From the NCBI GenBank assembly GCA_023416745.1, contig JAEZHF010000012.1, positions 1-64,000 on the forward strand: a stretch of 64,000 bases of DNA, written 5' to 3'. The translations under genes and the position numbers were made by a program. The notes beneath the pieces are model-generated. The model was not told the origin of the DNA. It saw only the letters and a program-made list of their open reading frames with translations, and made no database searches. This DNA is from Bacillota bacterium (lineage in GTDB: Bacteria; Bacillota; Clostridia; Christensenellales; SZUA-584). The first letter of the stretch is position 1; each line of letters starts with the position of its first letter. Shown in pieces: positions 1 through 8,262 of the stretch.

Positions 1-34
1 ACATGCCCAGCCGTTTCCGCTAATATGCACCCAA

Positions 35-66
35 GGGCGGATAGCCGTCATCCGGCATATCCGCCC
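35..66. other. Strong stem-loop, role unknown
   Basis: GGGCGGATA (35-43) pairs with TATCCGCCC (58-66), and GCCG (44-47) pairs with CGGC (53-56) around the loop TCATC, with one bulged A. No clear T-run follows on either strand, so it is not a typical intrinsic terminator. It could be the end of a transcript coming from outside the window or a terminator-like element behind the GH3 gene, whose stop is at 198. Nothing else is recognisable in bases 1-197. Confidence 0.5.
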
Positions 67-197
67 CAATAATAATCTGCTCTTTCTTATACCTTTTCGA
101 GTTTACACAAAATCAGGGATATACCCAGCCCCTGACTTATTAGCCCCCTCACACGAGGGAACTGTCACCGGCAATTGACTGAAGGATGGAGGCCGTG

Positions 198-2057
198 TTA
201 CTGCAGTCCATACCCCATCTCAAACAGCAAGTCCGCATCCGCCTTCCCAATATCCTCCACTGTCCTGTACCACGGCATTGGCAGCCTGCCGGTAAACGGC
301 TGCGAACCTGCCAGCATATCCGCCACGCCCCCGCCCTCGGTGCCGGGCAGCCAGCACATCACCGCACCGTCCCAGCCATCCAGATACTCATCGATAAGCA
401 CGTTGCGCCCCGCCACGATCACCGCCACCGTGGGCTTGCCCAATTCCGCCGCCTCCGCGATGGCCTCAGAATTGCCCTCCAGCCCTAGCACGCCGGTAAC
501 GGACAGATCCTCCGTATCCCCTACATACTCGGCGTACGGCTTCTCGCCGACAGCCAGCAGCACCACGTCCGCCTCAGCCGCGCGCGCTTTGTCCGCGATC
601 ACCTCAAACCCGTATTCATCCGCGCATTCTTGAAGGCCGCTCAGTATGCTTGTGCCCGGCGTCAGTTCCCTGTCCGGTATACCCTGCCAGCTCAGCGTCC
701 AGCCGCCGCACTGCACACCGATGTTGTCCGCCGCGGGCCCCATCACGTATACCTTCTGGCCCCGCTTCAGCGGCAGTACCCCGCCCTCGTTTTTCAGCAG
801 CACCAGCGACTTTCGCACCAGCTCCCGCGCAAGCTCGCGCCCCTCCTGCCCATTTAGCTGCGTCGCCGCCGTTGCGTTTTCCAGATAAGGGTCGTCGAAC
901 AGCCCCATGTCCAGCTTGACGGACAGTATGCGCGACACGGCTTCGTCCACCCTCTCCATTGAAATCGTGCCATCTTCCACGCCATGAATAATTGCCTGTA
1001 TTGCTTTCTCGTATTTATACGGCTCCATCAGCATGTCGATGCCTGCGTTGACGGCGGCCGCAATTTGCGACTCAAAGTCGGGCGCGGGTATGCCTGCCGT
1101 GCCCTCCCAGTCGGACACCACGAACCCCTTGAAGCCGTACTCGCCTTTGAGTACGTCGGTGATCAGGTATTTGTTCTCGTGCATCCTTACGCCGTTATAA
1201 GAACTGAACGACACCATCACGCACCGCAGCCCTTCATCTACCAGCCGCTTGTACGGCGCGAGATGTATGGCGCGGAACTGTTCTTCGCTCATTGCAGCGT
1301 CGCCCCGGTCAATCAAATAATCGCCCTCGCCCGTTTCGTACAGCGTTCCCCCGTCGCCCGCATAGTGTTTGGCTGTCACCAGCACGCCGCCGCTTTCCAG
1401 CCCCTTCACATATGCCGACGCCAGCTCCGATACCAACGCCGGATCGCTGGAATAGCTCTCATAGGTGCGCCCCCACCGCGGGTCCTGCGCCACCGCCACG
1501 CACGGCCCAAAGTTCCACGGCGTGCCCGTCAGCATCATCACACCCGCCACATATGCACCCATCTGTTCCGTCAGTTCAGTGTCATTTGCCGCGCCGATGC
1601 CGATGTTGTGCGGAAAAATCACCCCGCCGTACACCGTGTTGTGTCCGTGCACCGCGTCCAGACCATACAGCAGCGGTATTCCGGTCTCTGAGGACAGCGC
1701 CGCCTGCTGAAACTGCTGCATCGCATCCTGCCAGTGCGTCACCGTGTTGTTGTTATCAGGCACCGAGCCGCCGCCGCTCAGCACCGACCCGAGCCCCAGC
1801 TTCGTGATGTCCTCGGCACTCACCGGATACTGCTCGCCCTGCACCATTTGCCCCGCCTTTTGCTGAAGGCTCATCGCCGCGACCATTTCAACCACACGCT
1901 CTTGCGTGCTCATTGGCTTTGCGGCAGAGTTATGTGTGGACTGCGCATTGGGTTCAATAGCCAGTTGGGCAGTGTCAGCCGGTGCCGCGCCAGTGCTGCA
2001 TGCCGCCAAACCGCAAGAAACCAGACATGCCATAAATGCTGTTAGAACTCTTCTCAC
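198..2057 (-). CDS. Glycoside hydrolase family 3 beta-glycosidase, lipoprotein
   Basis: A 619-residue exported GH3 enzyme that probably removes terminal beta-glucosyl or xylosyl units from oligosaccharides at the cell surface. The N-terminus has basic residues, a hydrophobic stretch and a lipobox LAAC with Cys20 as the predicted lipidation site. The GH3 barrel follows (about residues 50-390), with the substrate-binding KHYAGDG (K230, H231) and the nucleophile motif VVSDWEG (Asp316). The C-terminal alpha/beta sandwich starts near residue 420 (KSLVLLKNEGGVLPL). The length is slightly short for GH3 because there is no fibronectin-like third domain. The gene is monocistronic and divergent from the VWA lipoprotein. 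The family is certain; the exact sugar specificity cannot be read from sequence. Confidence 0.93.
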   Translation of the reverse strand: MRRVLTAFMACLVSCGLAACSTGAAPADTAQLAIEPNAQSTHNSAAKPMSTQERVVEMVAAMSLQQKAGQMVQGEQYPVSAEDITKLGLGSVLSGGGSVPDNNNTVTHWQDAMQQFQQAALSSETGIPLLYGLDAVHGHNTVYGGVIFPHNIGIGAANDTELTEQMGAYVAGVMMLTGTPWNFGPCVAVAQDPRWGRTYESYSSDPALVSELASAYVKGLESGGVLVTAKHYAGDGGTLYETGEGDYLIDRGDAAMSEEQFRAIHLAPYKRLVDEGLRCVMVSFSSYNGVRMHENKYLITDVLKGEYGFKGFVVSDWEGTAGIPAPDFESQIAAAVNAGIDMLMEPYKYEKAIQAIIHGVEDGTISMERVDEAVSRILSVKLDMGLFDDPYLENATAATQLNGQEGRELARELVRKSLVLLKNEGGVLPLKRGQKVYVMGPAADNIGVQCGGWTLSWQGIPDRELTPGTSILSGLQECADEYGFEVIADKARAAEADVVLLAVGEKPYAEYVGDTEDLSVTGVLGLEGNSEAIAEAAELGKPTVAVIVAGRNVLIDEYLDGWDGAVMCWLPGTEGGGVADMLAGSQPFTGRLPMPWYRTVEDIGKADADLLFEMGYGLQ

Positions 2058-2375
2058 ATTTCCACCCCATCGTCATTACTACCGCACATGATATTTTCAG
2101 GTTATGGCTTTCGCAGATTTTCGTCAATGCGGTGCGCAGCGAAATCTACGAAACTGTATATACCTGTCTCCCTCTTTTATTAGCAAACACTTAGCTTGAG
2201 TTCTCCACCTCAGCCTTTAGTGGATAAAATGTTTGCACTTCAAACCATATGAGTATTTATTTAGAAATTATTGAGATTTTGTTATCGAATTATTGTTCTG
2301 TTTTGAGAACTTGTTTCCCTTTTATCTTTTGTGTGTCACTTCCCTGACAATTGGCTAACAGTTTATGGAGCCCCG

Positions 2376-2404
2376 TTGTATTGCGATTTATCATGTAATA
2401 TAAT
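2376..2404 (+). promoter_or_regulatory. Sigma-A-like promoter for the VWA lipoprotein gene
   Basis: TTGTAT (2376-2381), a 17-base spacer and TATAAT (2399-2404) form a good vegetative promoter about 105 bases before the start at 2511. A second TATAAT lies at 2450-2455 without a convincing -35 box. The rest of the 453-base gap 2058-2510 is AT-rich and shows no gene; it must also hold the promoter of the divergent GH3 gene. The ribosome binding site AAGGAGG sits just before 2511. Confidence 0.55.
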
Positions 2405-2510
2405 CCGTTCGTGACAAATAATTCAAACTCCTGTAATAACTTTTGGCCTTATAATAGCGTCTTAAAAACAACAAGCAGAAAAACAAACTAAAAGCAAGGA
2501 GGCCAAATCT

Positions 2511-4211
2511 ATGAAAAATCCCAAAAGGCTGGCTGCATTTTTCATCACCGCATTGATGGTGGTTGCCGCGCTGGCCGGCTGCGCCGCAGCGCCTGCAGCT
2601 CAGGAATCCGAAGTCCCAGAATATAATCCTTCCCAGGAAGCCCCCGCTGCAACAGAAGCCCCCGCCGCAGAAGCGCCGATGGCAGACTACGCTCCGGCCG
2701 AGGAGCCTGCCGCCGAGGAGCCCATCGCCGAGTCGGAAGAATTCGCGTTTTTCGACGATTATGCCATGGACGGAGATTATAACCAGCCGCCCGTCTACGA
2801 CACATCCTCCGAGGAATACGGCAGCTACCAGGAAAATGAATTTGTCTCCCCCATCAAATCCCCTTTGAGTACATTCTCCGTCGATGTTGACACCGCGTCC
2901 TACAGCCAGACTCGAAATTACCTGAACGACGGCTATCTGCCGCCGTATGATGCGGTACGCGTGGAGGAGTTCATCAACTACTTTCCGTACGATTACGCCG
3001 CTCCGGACGGCAGGGATCCCGTCAGCGTGGGCGTCACCATCAGCAGCTGCCCGTGGAATAAAAACCTGGCGCTCGCGCGTGTGGTGGTTAAGGCCAAGGA
3101 GCTGGAATTAAACGACAAACCGCCAAGCAACCTCGTGTTCCTGCTGGACGTCTCCGGTTCTATGGATGAACCCAATAAGCTGCCGCTCGTCAAATCCGCA
3201 CTGTCACTGCTAGCGGCGGATATGCGTAGCACCGACCGAATCTCCATCATGGTGTATGCGGGCGCGTCCGGCATCGTGCTGGACAGCTGCAAGGGGTCCG
3301 ACAGCGCTGCCATCAGTTACGCGCTGGACCGCCTGTCGGCCGGCGGCTCTACGGCAGGCGGCGAAGGCATTAACCTCGCCTACGCCATCGCCGAGAAGAA
3401 CTTCATCAAAAACGGAAACAACCGCATCATACTCTGCACCGACGGTGACTTCAATGTCGGCCCCTCCTCCACCGATGAGCTTGAGCGGCTGATTGAGCGC
3501 AAGCGCGAAACGGGTGTTTATTTAAGCGTGCTGGGCTTCGGTACCGGCAACACCAAGGACAACAAGATGGAGACGCTGGCTGACAAGGGCAACGGTAACT
3601 ATTCCTACATCGATACGCTGAGCGAAGCGCAGAAGGTGCTGGTCAACGAAGCAGCGTCTACGCTGTTCACTGTCGCCAAGGATGTCAAGCTGCAGATCGA
3701 ATTCAACCCCAATGCCGTCAAGGAATACCGCCTCGTGGGTTACGACAACCGCATACTTAATCCGGAGGACTTCAACAACGACCGCAAGGACGCGGGCGAG
3801 ATGGGCGCGGGCCACCGCGTCACCGCGTTTTACGAGCTGGCGCTTGTGGGTTCCGATGCGGGCAGCGTGGACGATCTCGTGTTCCAGAGCGGCAACCAAT
3901 CCGTGAAGATCAAGCCCGAAAAGGATTGGATGTACGTCAAACTGCGCTACAAGCAGCCGGACGCAGCCAACAGCCGGTTGATCACAGTCATGGCAGGCGA
4001 GAAGAATTACACCGCTATGCCGGATAATGATTACCTGTTCGCTTCCGCCGTCACCGAACTTGCGCTGTTGCTGAAAAACTCCTCCTACGCGGGCGACGCA
4101 AGCTTTGGCAGCCTCATCGAGCGAGCCCAATCCGCGCGCGGGTCGGACCCGGAGGGTTATCGCGCTCAGTTCATTCAGCTGGCCGGCCTGGCTCAACAGC
4201 TCAGCCGGTAG
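2511..4211 (+). CDS. VWA-domain lipoprotein (YfbK type, DUF3520)
   Basis: A 566-residue surface lipoprotein. The signal peptide ends in lipobox LAGC (Cys24). Residues 28-75 form a low-complexity linker rich in Ala, Pro and Glu, suggesting a stalk through the cell wall. A von Willebrand N-terminal region (about 110-200) precedes the VWA domain (about 206-380), whose metal-binding MIDAS motif is DVSGS (D213, S215, S217). The C-terminal ~180 residues match the DUF3520-type extension of E. coli YfbK relatives. Such proteins are thought to mediate metal-dependent protein contacts; the partner is unknown. It is a single gene with its own promoter, a strong AGGAGG site and a terminator directly after it. 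Confidence 0.9.
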   Translation: MKNPKRLAAFFITALMVVAALAGCAAAPAAQESEVPEYNPSQEAPAATEAPAAEAPMADYAPAEEPAAEEPIAESEEFAFFDDYAMDGDYNQPPVYDTSSEEYGSYQENEFVSPIKSPLSTFSVDVDTASYSQTRNYLNDGYLPPYDAVRVEEFINYFPYDYAAPDGRDPVSVGVTISSCPWNKNLALARVVVKAKELELNDKPPSNLVFLLDVSGSMDEPNKLPLVKSALSLLAADMRSTDRISIMVYAGASGIVLDSCKGSDSAAISYALDRLSAGGSTAGGEGINLAYAIAEKNFIKNGNNRIILCTDGDFNVGPSSTDELERLIERKRETGVYLSVLGFGTGNTKDNKMETLADKGNGNYSYIDTLSEAQKVLVNEAASTLFTVAKDVKLQIEFNPNAVKEYRLVGYDNRILNPEDFNNDRKDAGEMGAGHRVTAFYELALVGSDAGSVDDLVFQSGNQSVKIKPEKDWMYVKLRYKQPDAANSRLITVMAGEKNYTAMPDNDYLFASAVTELALLLKNSSYAGDASFGSLIERAQSARGSDPEGYRAQFIQLAGLAQQLSR

Positions 4212-4224
4212 CTTTACAATACAT

Positions 4225-4258
4225 AACGGGCGGTCTTCGGATCGCCCGTTTGTTTTTT
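4225..4258 (+). terminator. Intrinsic terminator after the VWA gene
   Basis: An 11-base-pair stem, 4225-4235 with 4240-4250, includes AACGGGCG and CGCCCGTT and is capped by a stable TTCG tetraloop. It is followed by TGTTTTTT. It begins 13 bases after the VWA stop codon and stands between this gene and the convergent LysM-CAP gene. Confidence 0.9.
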
Positions 4259-4287
4259 ACACGAAAAAGTTAATGCGTTCCATTCCG

Positions 4288-5061
4288 TCAATACGGGTTC
4301 ATAAACTGCTGCGTCCAGTACAGCGTGCCGTTGGCCGCCTTGGCCACACCCACCCCGATGGTGGTGTATGCCTGAGACAGGATGTTGGCCTTGTGACCGG
4401 GCGAGTTCATCCACGCGTTCATCACCTCGGCTGCCGTCTTCTGACCGTAAGCGATGTTCTCTCCTGCCGCACTGAACCGCAGGCCGAACTTCTCCATCAT
4501 ATCGAACGGTGAGCCGTATGTCGGTGAATTGTGGGCGAAATACTTCTTGTCGATCATGTCCTGACTCTTCACCCGAGCACAATAGGCCAGGTTGGTGTTG
4601 TACTTGAATGTCGCCAGTCCGCGCGCCACGCGTTCCTTGTTCACCAACTCAAACACCTGCTGCTCATACGACGCCAGCGAGTTGGTGTCAGGTATCGTGA
4701 TCTTCTGCCCCACGTATATTATCGATGGGTTCTTGATATTTGGGTTAGCCTTTAGAAGTTCCGCATAGCTGATCTCAAACCGTTTGGCAATGCCGGACAT
4801 TGTATCGCCTTTTTGCACGGTATACGACACCATCTTGACGGACGGTATGGTCAGCTTCTGTCCCACATAGATCAGCGCTGCGTTTTTCACCGACGGGTTC
4901 GCGGACATCAGTTGGGTTACTGTCAATCCGTTTCTGGCTGCGATCTTGGACATGGTGTCGCCCGACTGCACGGTATATGTGCTGTCTGCAAACGCCAGCG
5001 TCGTCGTCAGCAGGCACAGTGCCAGCGTCAGCAATACGGCCTTCAGGAATATTTTTTTCAT
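4288..5061 (-). CDS. LysM-repeat CAP (SCP/PR1) domain secreted protein
   Basis: A 257-residue secreted wall-associated protein. The start is placed at 5061 because AAAGGAGAG lies just upstream and the protein then begins MKKIFLK, a normal signal peptide (about residues 1-25). Two LysM modules follow (about 28-73 and 78-124, each with an internal IYVGQKLTIP-like end) that should bind peptidoglycan. A CAP domain (about 133-255) carries the family landmarks HNSP and GENIAYG, and ends with WTQQFMNPY. The layout matches the YkwD/SafA-like LysM-CAP proteins of Bacillota, some of which act in sporulation or envelope biology; the molecular activity of bacterial CAP domains is mostly unknown. It is divergent from the GntR regulator. 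Confidence 0.92.
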   Translation of the reverse strand: MKKIFLKAVLLTLALCLLTTTLAFADSTYTVQSGDTMSKIAARNGLTVTQLMSANPSVKNAALIYVGQKLTIPSVKMVSYTVQKGDTMSGIAKRFEISYAELLKANPNIKNPSIIYVGQKITIPDTNSLASYEQQVFELVNKERVARGLATFKYNTNLAYCARVKSQDMIDKKYFAHNSPTYGSPFDMMEKFGLRFSAAGENIAYGQKTAAEVMNAWMNSPGHKANILSQAYTTIGVGVAKAANGTLYWTQQFMNPY

Positions 5062-5162
5062 GGTTGTCTCTCCTTTGTTGCTCCGAAAATATTCATATTT
5101 CGCCATTATTTTGCGCTGCTTTTCATCAAATTATTTACACGCGAAAGATTCCATGTTAGTGT

Positions 5163-5174
5163 TGGTCTATACCA
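5163..5174. promoter_or_regulatory. GntR/NagR-type operator TGGTCTATACCA
   Basis: The 12-base near-palindrome TGGTCTATACCA lies 15 bases before the start of the GntR/UTRA gene, overlapping or just ahead of its ribosome binding site (GAGGAG). It has the form GGT-N-TA-N-ACC known for DasR/NagR(YvoA)-type sites of the HutC subfamily. This points to autoregulation and possibly to control of the divergent LysM-CAP gene, which starts 102 bases away. Confidence 0.65.
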
Positions 5175-5189
5175 TTTTGAGGAGACCGA

Positions 5190-5903
5190 ATGCGTACGCT
5201 GCCCACATATATCAAATTGAAAGAAGAAATACAGCAAAGCATTGAAAAAGGTGCGCTGGTGCCGGGAGACCGGCTGCCTTCCGAGCGTGACCTGGCCGAG
5301 GCCAAGGGCCTGTCCCGCATGACGGTGCGGCAGGCGCTGACGGAGCTGGTGGCGGCGGGTGCGCTGTACCGCGAGCAGGGCCGCGGCACGTTTGTGTCCG
5401 CCCGCAAGATGCAGCAGCGCAACATATCAAGCTTCTCGGAAACGGTGCGCATGCGGGGCTTTACACCCGGTACGCACGTGCTCGAATTCGCCAGCGCCCA
5501 GCCTCCGGAAGACATCGCACAGCGCCTCATGGTGCCGGACGGTGAGGTGTACCGTGCCTTGCGTATCCGTCTTGCCGACGCGACGCCCGTTGCTGCGGAA
5601 GAGGTGTTCATACCGCTGCACATCTGCCCCGGCCTGAGAAAAGAGGATCTTGCGGGTTCGCTTTACCGCTTGATGACAGAGGTCTTCGGGCACCGCATCG
5701 GCAGCGCCGACAGCTCCGTTTCCGCTCTGCTGCCCGGCGCGCGCCATCAGGAGTACCTAAAAATTCCGCGCAGCACCCCAATCCTTAAGGTTAACAGCCT
5801 GTACTATTCCGCCAGCGGAACCACTCTGTATTACGAGCGCGCAGTATACCGCACAGACATGTACGAATACAACATCCGCATATCCACCCAGCCGACTCTG
5901 TAA
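5190..5903 (+). CDS. GntR family regulator, HutC/UTRA subfamily
   Basis: A 237-residue transcription factor. The N-terminal winged helix (about residues 5-72) contains the classic GntR features GDRLPSERDLAE, SRMTVRQAL and GRGTFV. The UTRA effector domain follows (about 92-232), which in relatives binds amino sugars, phosphorylated sugars or urocanate. TTTTGAGGAGACCGA before the ATG gives a good ribosome binding site. The adjacent GGTCTATACC site matches NagR/DasR recognition, so GlcNAc-6-phosphate or a similar amino-sugar phosphate is a reasonable guess for the effector. No nag genes occur nearby, so its regulon must lie mostly elsewhere. Confidence 0.93.
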   Translation: MRTLPTYIKLKEEIQQSIEKGALVPGDRLPSERDLAEAKGLSRMTVRQALTELVAAGALYREQGRGTFVSARKMQQRNISSFSETVRMRGFTPGTHVLEFASAQPPEDIAQRLMVPDGEVYRALRIRLADATPVAAEEVFIPLHICPGLRKEDLAGSLYRLMTEVFGHRIGSADSSVSALLPGARHQEYLKIPRSTPILKVNSLYYSASGTTLYYERAVYRTDMYEYNIRISTQPTL

Positions 5904-5964
5904 TACGATTCAGCAATTTTATTATGCGATTATTAAACCGGGAATAATTATAATCTGCCCCTCA

Positions 5965-6945
5965 TTAAGCATATTGAAAGAGGACCATATAAACGGGTAT
6001 GAAGACGACGGATGCCATCGTCGTCCAGATGAAGCTTTTGGTCGCGAACTTCACATCCGCGCCATGCAGCTGAGAAATGATCACTGTTTGCGTCATCACC
6101 GGCAGACCGGCCTGTACGGTAAACACATTACGCATCATGAGAAGATCCGCCGCAGTACCGGCAGGTGCCAGCAGCCGGACGGCCAGCTGACACGCAAAAA
6201 ACATCAGCGCGGGTATCAGCAAAAACCTCCCCGTCAGCACATGTGCAATATTGGCTTCAAAGCCGAGCCCTTTGAGACCTGACTCCCATATCACGCAGCC
6301 CATGAATATGAGCGACAGCGGTGTGGTGAGTGCGCCCAGATACCGCGCTGTGTCCACCACGAACCCCGGCAGCGGAATTTGCAGCATCACTATTGCCAGC
6401 ATCACGATGATGGTGATGATGGGCGGTGTTGCCAGCTTCCTGACCACCTCCCCCGCCGCCAGCCGGCTGCGGCTCCCGCTGATCACATCTGCATCACGCC
6501 TTATTGCGTAATACCCCAGCACCCAGAAAAAAGTGGTGTTGCCCAGATAGTAGTACATTGCAAATGGCAGCCCCGCGTCCCCGAACAGCGCCTGCGCCAC
6601 CGGAAAACCGATGAACATAGAGTTGGAGAAAGAAAAAAGCACGGTGAAAACCCCGCGCCTTGTCTTTGGCATGTTGAATATAACGGCAAAAAGTCTGCCG
6701 GCGAAATACGAAACCGGGAACACCAGCAGCAGCACCAGCAGTGGCAGCCAGGCGTCCAGCACCTGCTGCCGGTCAAGGCCGGTATAAAAATGGTATACCG
6801 CCATGCAGGGTACCGCCAGGTTCACCAGCAGCTTGGGAAACGCGTTCGCGATATCCGGCGTTATCCATTTGCGCCACGCCGCCAGCATCCCCGCTCCAAT
6901 CAGCCCGAATATGACGATGACGGCCTGCATCGAGTCCCAGATCAT
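5965..6945 (-). CDS. AEC (auxin efflux carrier) family transporter
   Basis: A 326-residue integral membrane protein with about ten hydrophobic segments spread over its whole length and an internal break near residues 150-165, as in the AEC/BASS-like fold. Family landmarks include FIGFPVAQALFG in the first half and VFTVQAGLPVMTQ in the second. AEC proteins export or exchange small organic acids or amino-acid-like compounds such as malate. It starts nine bases after the aspartate kinase stop and has no clear Shine-Dalgarno of its own, which suggests translation coupled to lysC in the operon DUF1015-lysC-AEC. The substrate is unknown; an aspartate-pathway metabolite would fit the context (inference). 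Confidence 0.88.
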   Translation of the reverse strand: MIWDSMQAVIVIFGLIGAGMLAAWRKWITPDIANAFPKLLVNLAVPCMAVYHFYTGLDRQQVLDAWLPLLVLLLVFPVSYFAGRLFAVIFNMPKTRRGVFTVLFSFSNSMFIGFPVAQALFGDAGLPFAMYYYLGNTTFFWVLGYYAIRRDADVISGSRSRLAAGEVVRKLATPPIITIIVMLAIVMLQIPLPGFVVDTARYLGALTTPLSLIFMGCVIWESGLKGLGFEANIAHVLTGRFLLIPALMFFACQLAVRLLAPAGTAADLLMMRNVFTVQAGLPVMTQTVIISQLHGADVKFATKSFIWTTMASVVFIPVYMVLFQYA

Positions 6946-6954
6946 CGGGCTGGC

Positions 6955-8262
6955 CTAGTCGCAAAAAGCGCTGTAAATGGCCTTGATTGCCGTTTCAAAA
7001 TCGTTCTCGTCCACGCCCACGATGATATTCATCTCGCTGGAGCCCTGGTCGATCATACGGATGTTGACGCGGCTTTTCGCCAATGCGCTAAACAGCCGTG
7101 CCGCCACGCCCACATTGCTGATCATGCCACGGCCCACCGTCGCGATCAGCGCAAGTCCCTTGAACACCTCCAGCGAGTCGGGCTGGCACAGGTTATACAC
7201 ATCGTCCAGCAGCCGGGGCTGCTTGCCGTCCATCTCGCTGTTGGCCAGCACCACGCTTAAGGTGTCAATGCCGGACGGCATATGTTCAAAACGGATGTCG
7301 TTCTTCTCCAGCGCCGAGAGCACCCGGCGGCCAAAGCCCAGCTCCGCGTTCATGTTCGCTTTTTCCACCGATATGACGGTAAAACCCTTCTTGCCCGCAA
7401 TGCCGGTGATGATCTCCAATTCTTTTTCGTCCACATTGGGAACGATCATCGTACCCGGCGCTTCCGGATCGTTGGTATTCTTAATGTTGATGGGGATGTT
7501 CGCTTTGAAAACGGGAAATATCGCATCCTCATGCAGCACCGTCGCGCCCATATACGACAGCTCCCGCAGCTCGCGGTACGTGATCTTGCGGATTACACGC
7601 GGGTTGTCCACGATCCGGGGGTCGGCCATCAGCACGCCGGAAACATCCGTCCAGTTCTCGTACACATCTGCCCGGGCCGCCCGCGCGACGATCGCGCCGG
7701 TGATGTCCGAACCGCCGCGCGAAAACGTCTTGACGGTGCCGTCAGGCAGCGAACCGTAGAAGCCGGGTATGACGGCTTTGCTGGACTGCCGCAGCCGCCC
7801 GCGCATCACCGTGCGCGTCTTCTCGGACTCGTAAACCCCGCTTTCACTGAAAAAAATCACCTCAGCCGGGTCAATGAAGTCATAGCCCAGATAATCCGCC
7901 ATCAGTGCGCCGTTCAAAAACTCACCGCGGCTCACCGTATAATCCTCACCTGCGCCGGCCTTCACATCCGCAGCGATTTTGTCCATCATGCCTTCGATAT
8001 CCGTCCCTACGCCCAACTCGTCGCGAATCTCAACATAGCGCTGCCGAATATCGCCGAACAGCTTGGAGGCATCCTCCCCGCACGTTGCGGCGCGGTGATA
8101 CGCAATCAGCATATCCGTCACCTTGGTGTCGGCCGAATGCCTCTTGCCGGGCGCGGACGGCACCACGTAAAGCCGCTGTGCGTCCGCTTCGACGATTTGC
8201 TTTACCTTTTTTATCTGTGCGGCATCGGCCAGTGAACTGCCGCCAAATTTACATACCTTCAT
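6955..8262 (-). CDS. lysC: Aspartate kinase
   Basis: Phosphorylates L-aspartate, the first step to lysine, threonine and methionine. The protein has 435 residues from the ATG at 8262; a GTG one codon earlier is possible. The N-terminal amino-acid-kinase domain starts with KFGGSSLAD and includes FSRGGSDITGA for nucleotide and substrate binding. The C-terminal third holds two ACT regulatory segments, with VSVEKANMN and the final RMIDQGSSEMNIIVGV. It is a monofunctional, feedback-regulated type; which amino acid inhibits it cannot be seen. Its start overlaps the stop of the DUF1015 gene as TGATG, so translation is probably coupled. Confidence 0.95.
   Translation of the reverse strand: MKVCKFGGSSLADAAQIKKVKQIVEADAQRLYVVPSAPGKRHSADTKVTDMLIAYHRAATCGEDASKLFGDIRQRYVEIRDELGVGTDIEGMMDKIAADVKAGAGEDYTVSRGEFLNGALMADYLGYDFIDPAEVIFFSESGVYESEKTRTVMRGRLRQSSKAVIPGFYGSLPDGTVKTFSRGGSDITGAIVARAARADVYENWTDVSGVLMADPRIVDNPRVIRKITYRELRELSYMGATVLHEDAIFPVFKANIPINIKNTNDPEAPGTMIVPNVDEKELEIITGIAGKKGFTVISVEKANMNAELGFGRRVLSALEKNDIRFEHMPSGIDTLSVVLANSEMDGKQPRLLDDVYNLCQPDSLEVFKGLALIATVGRGMISNVGVAARLFSALAKSRVNIRMIDQGSSEMNIIVGVDENDFETAIKAIYSAFCD

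Noticed and set aside
3522..4196. Long minus-strand open frame inside the VWA gene
   Set aside because: It is antisense to a clear VWA protein, has no ribosome binding site and reads like third-position-biased shadow sequence.
7282..8235. 317-codon plus-strand frame opposite lysC
   Set aside because: Aspartate kinase is intact on the minus strand and the plus frame has no recognisable domain.
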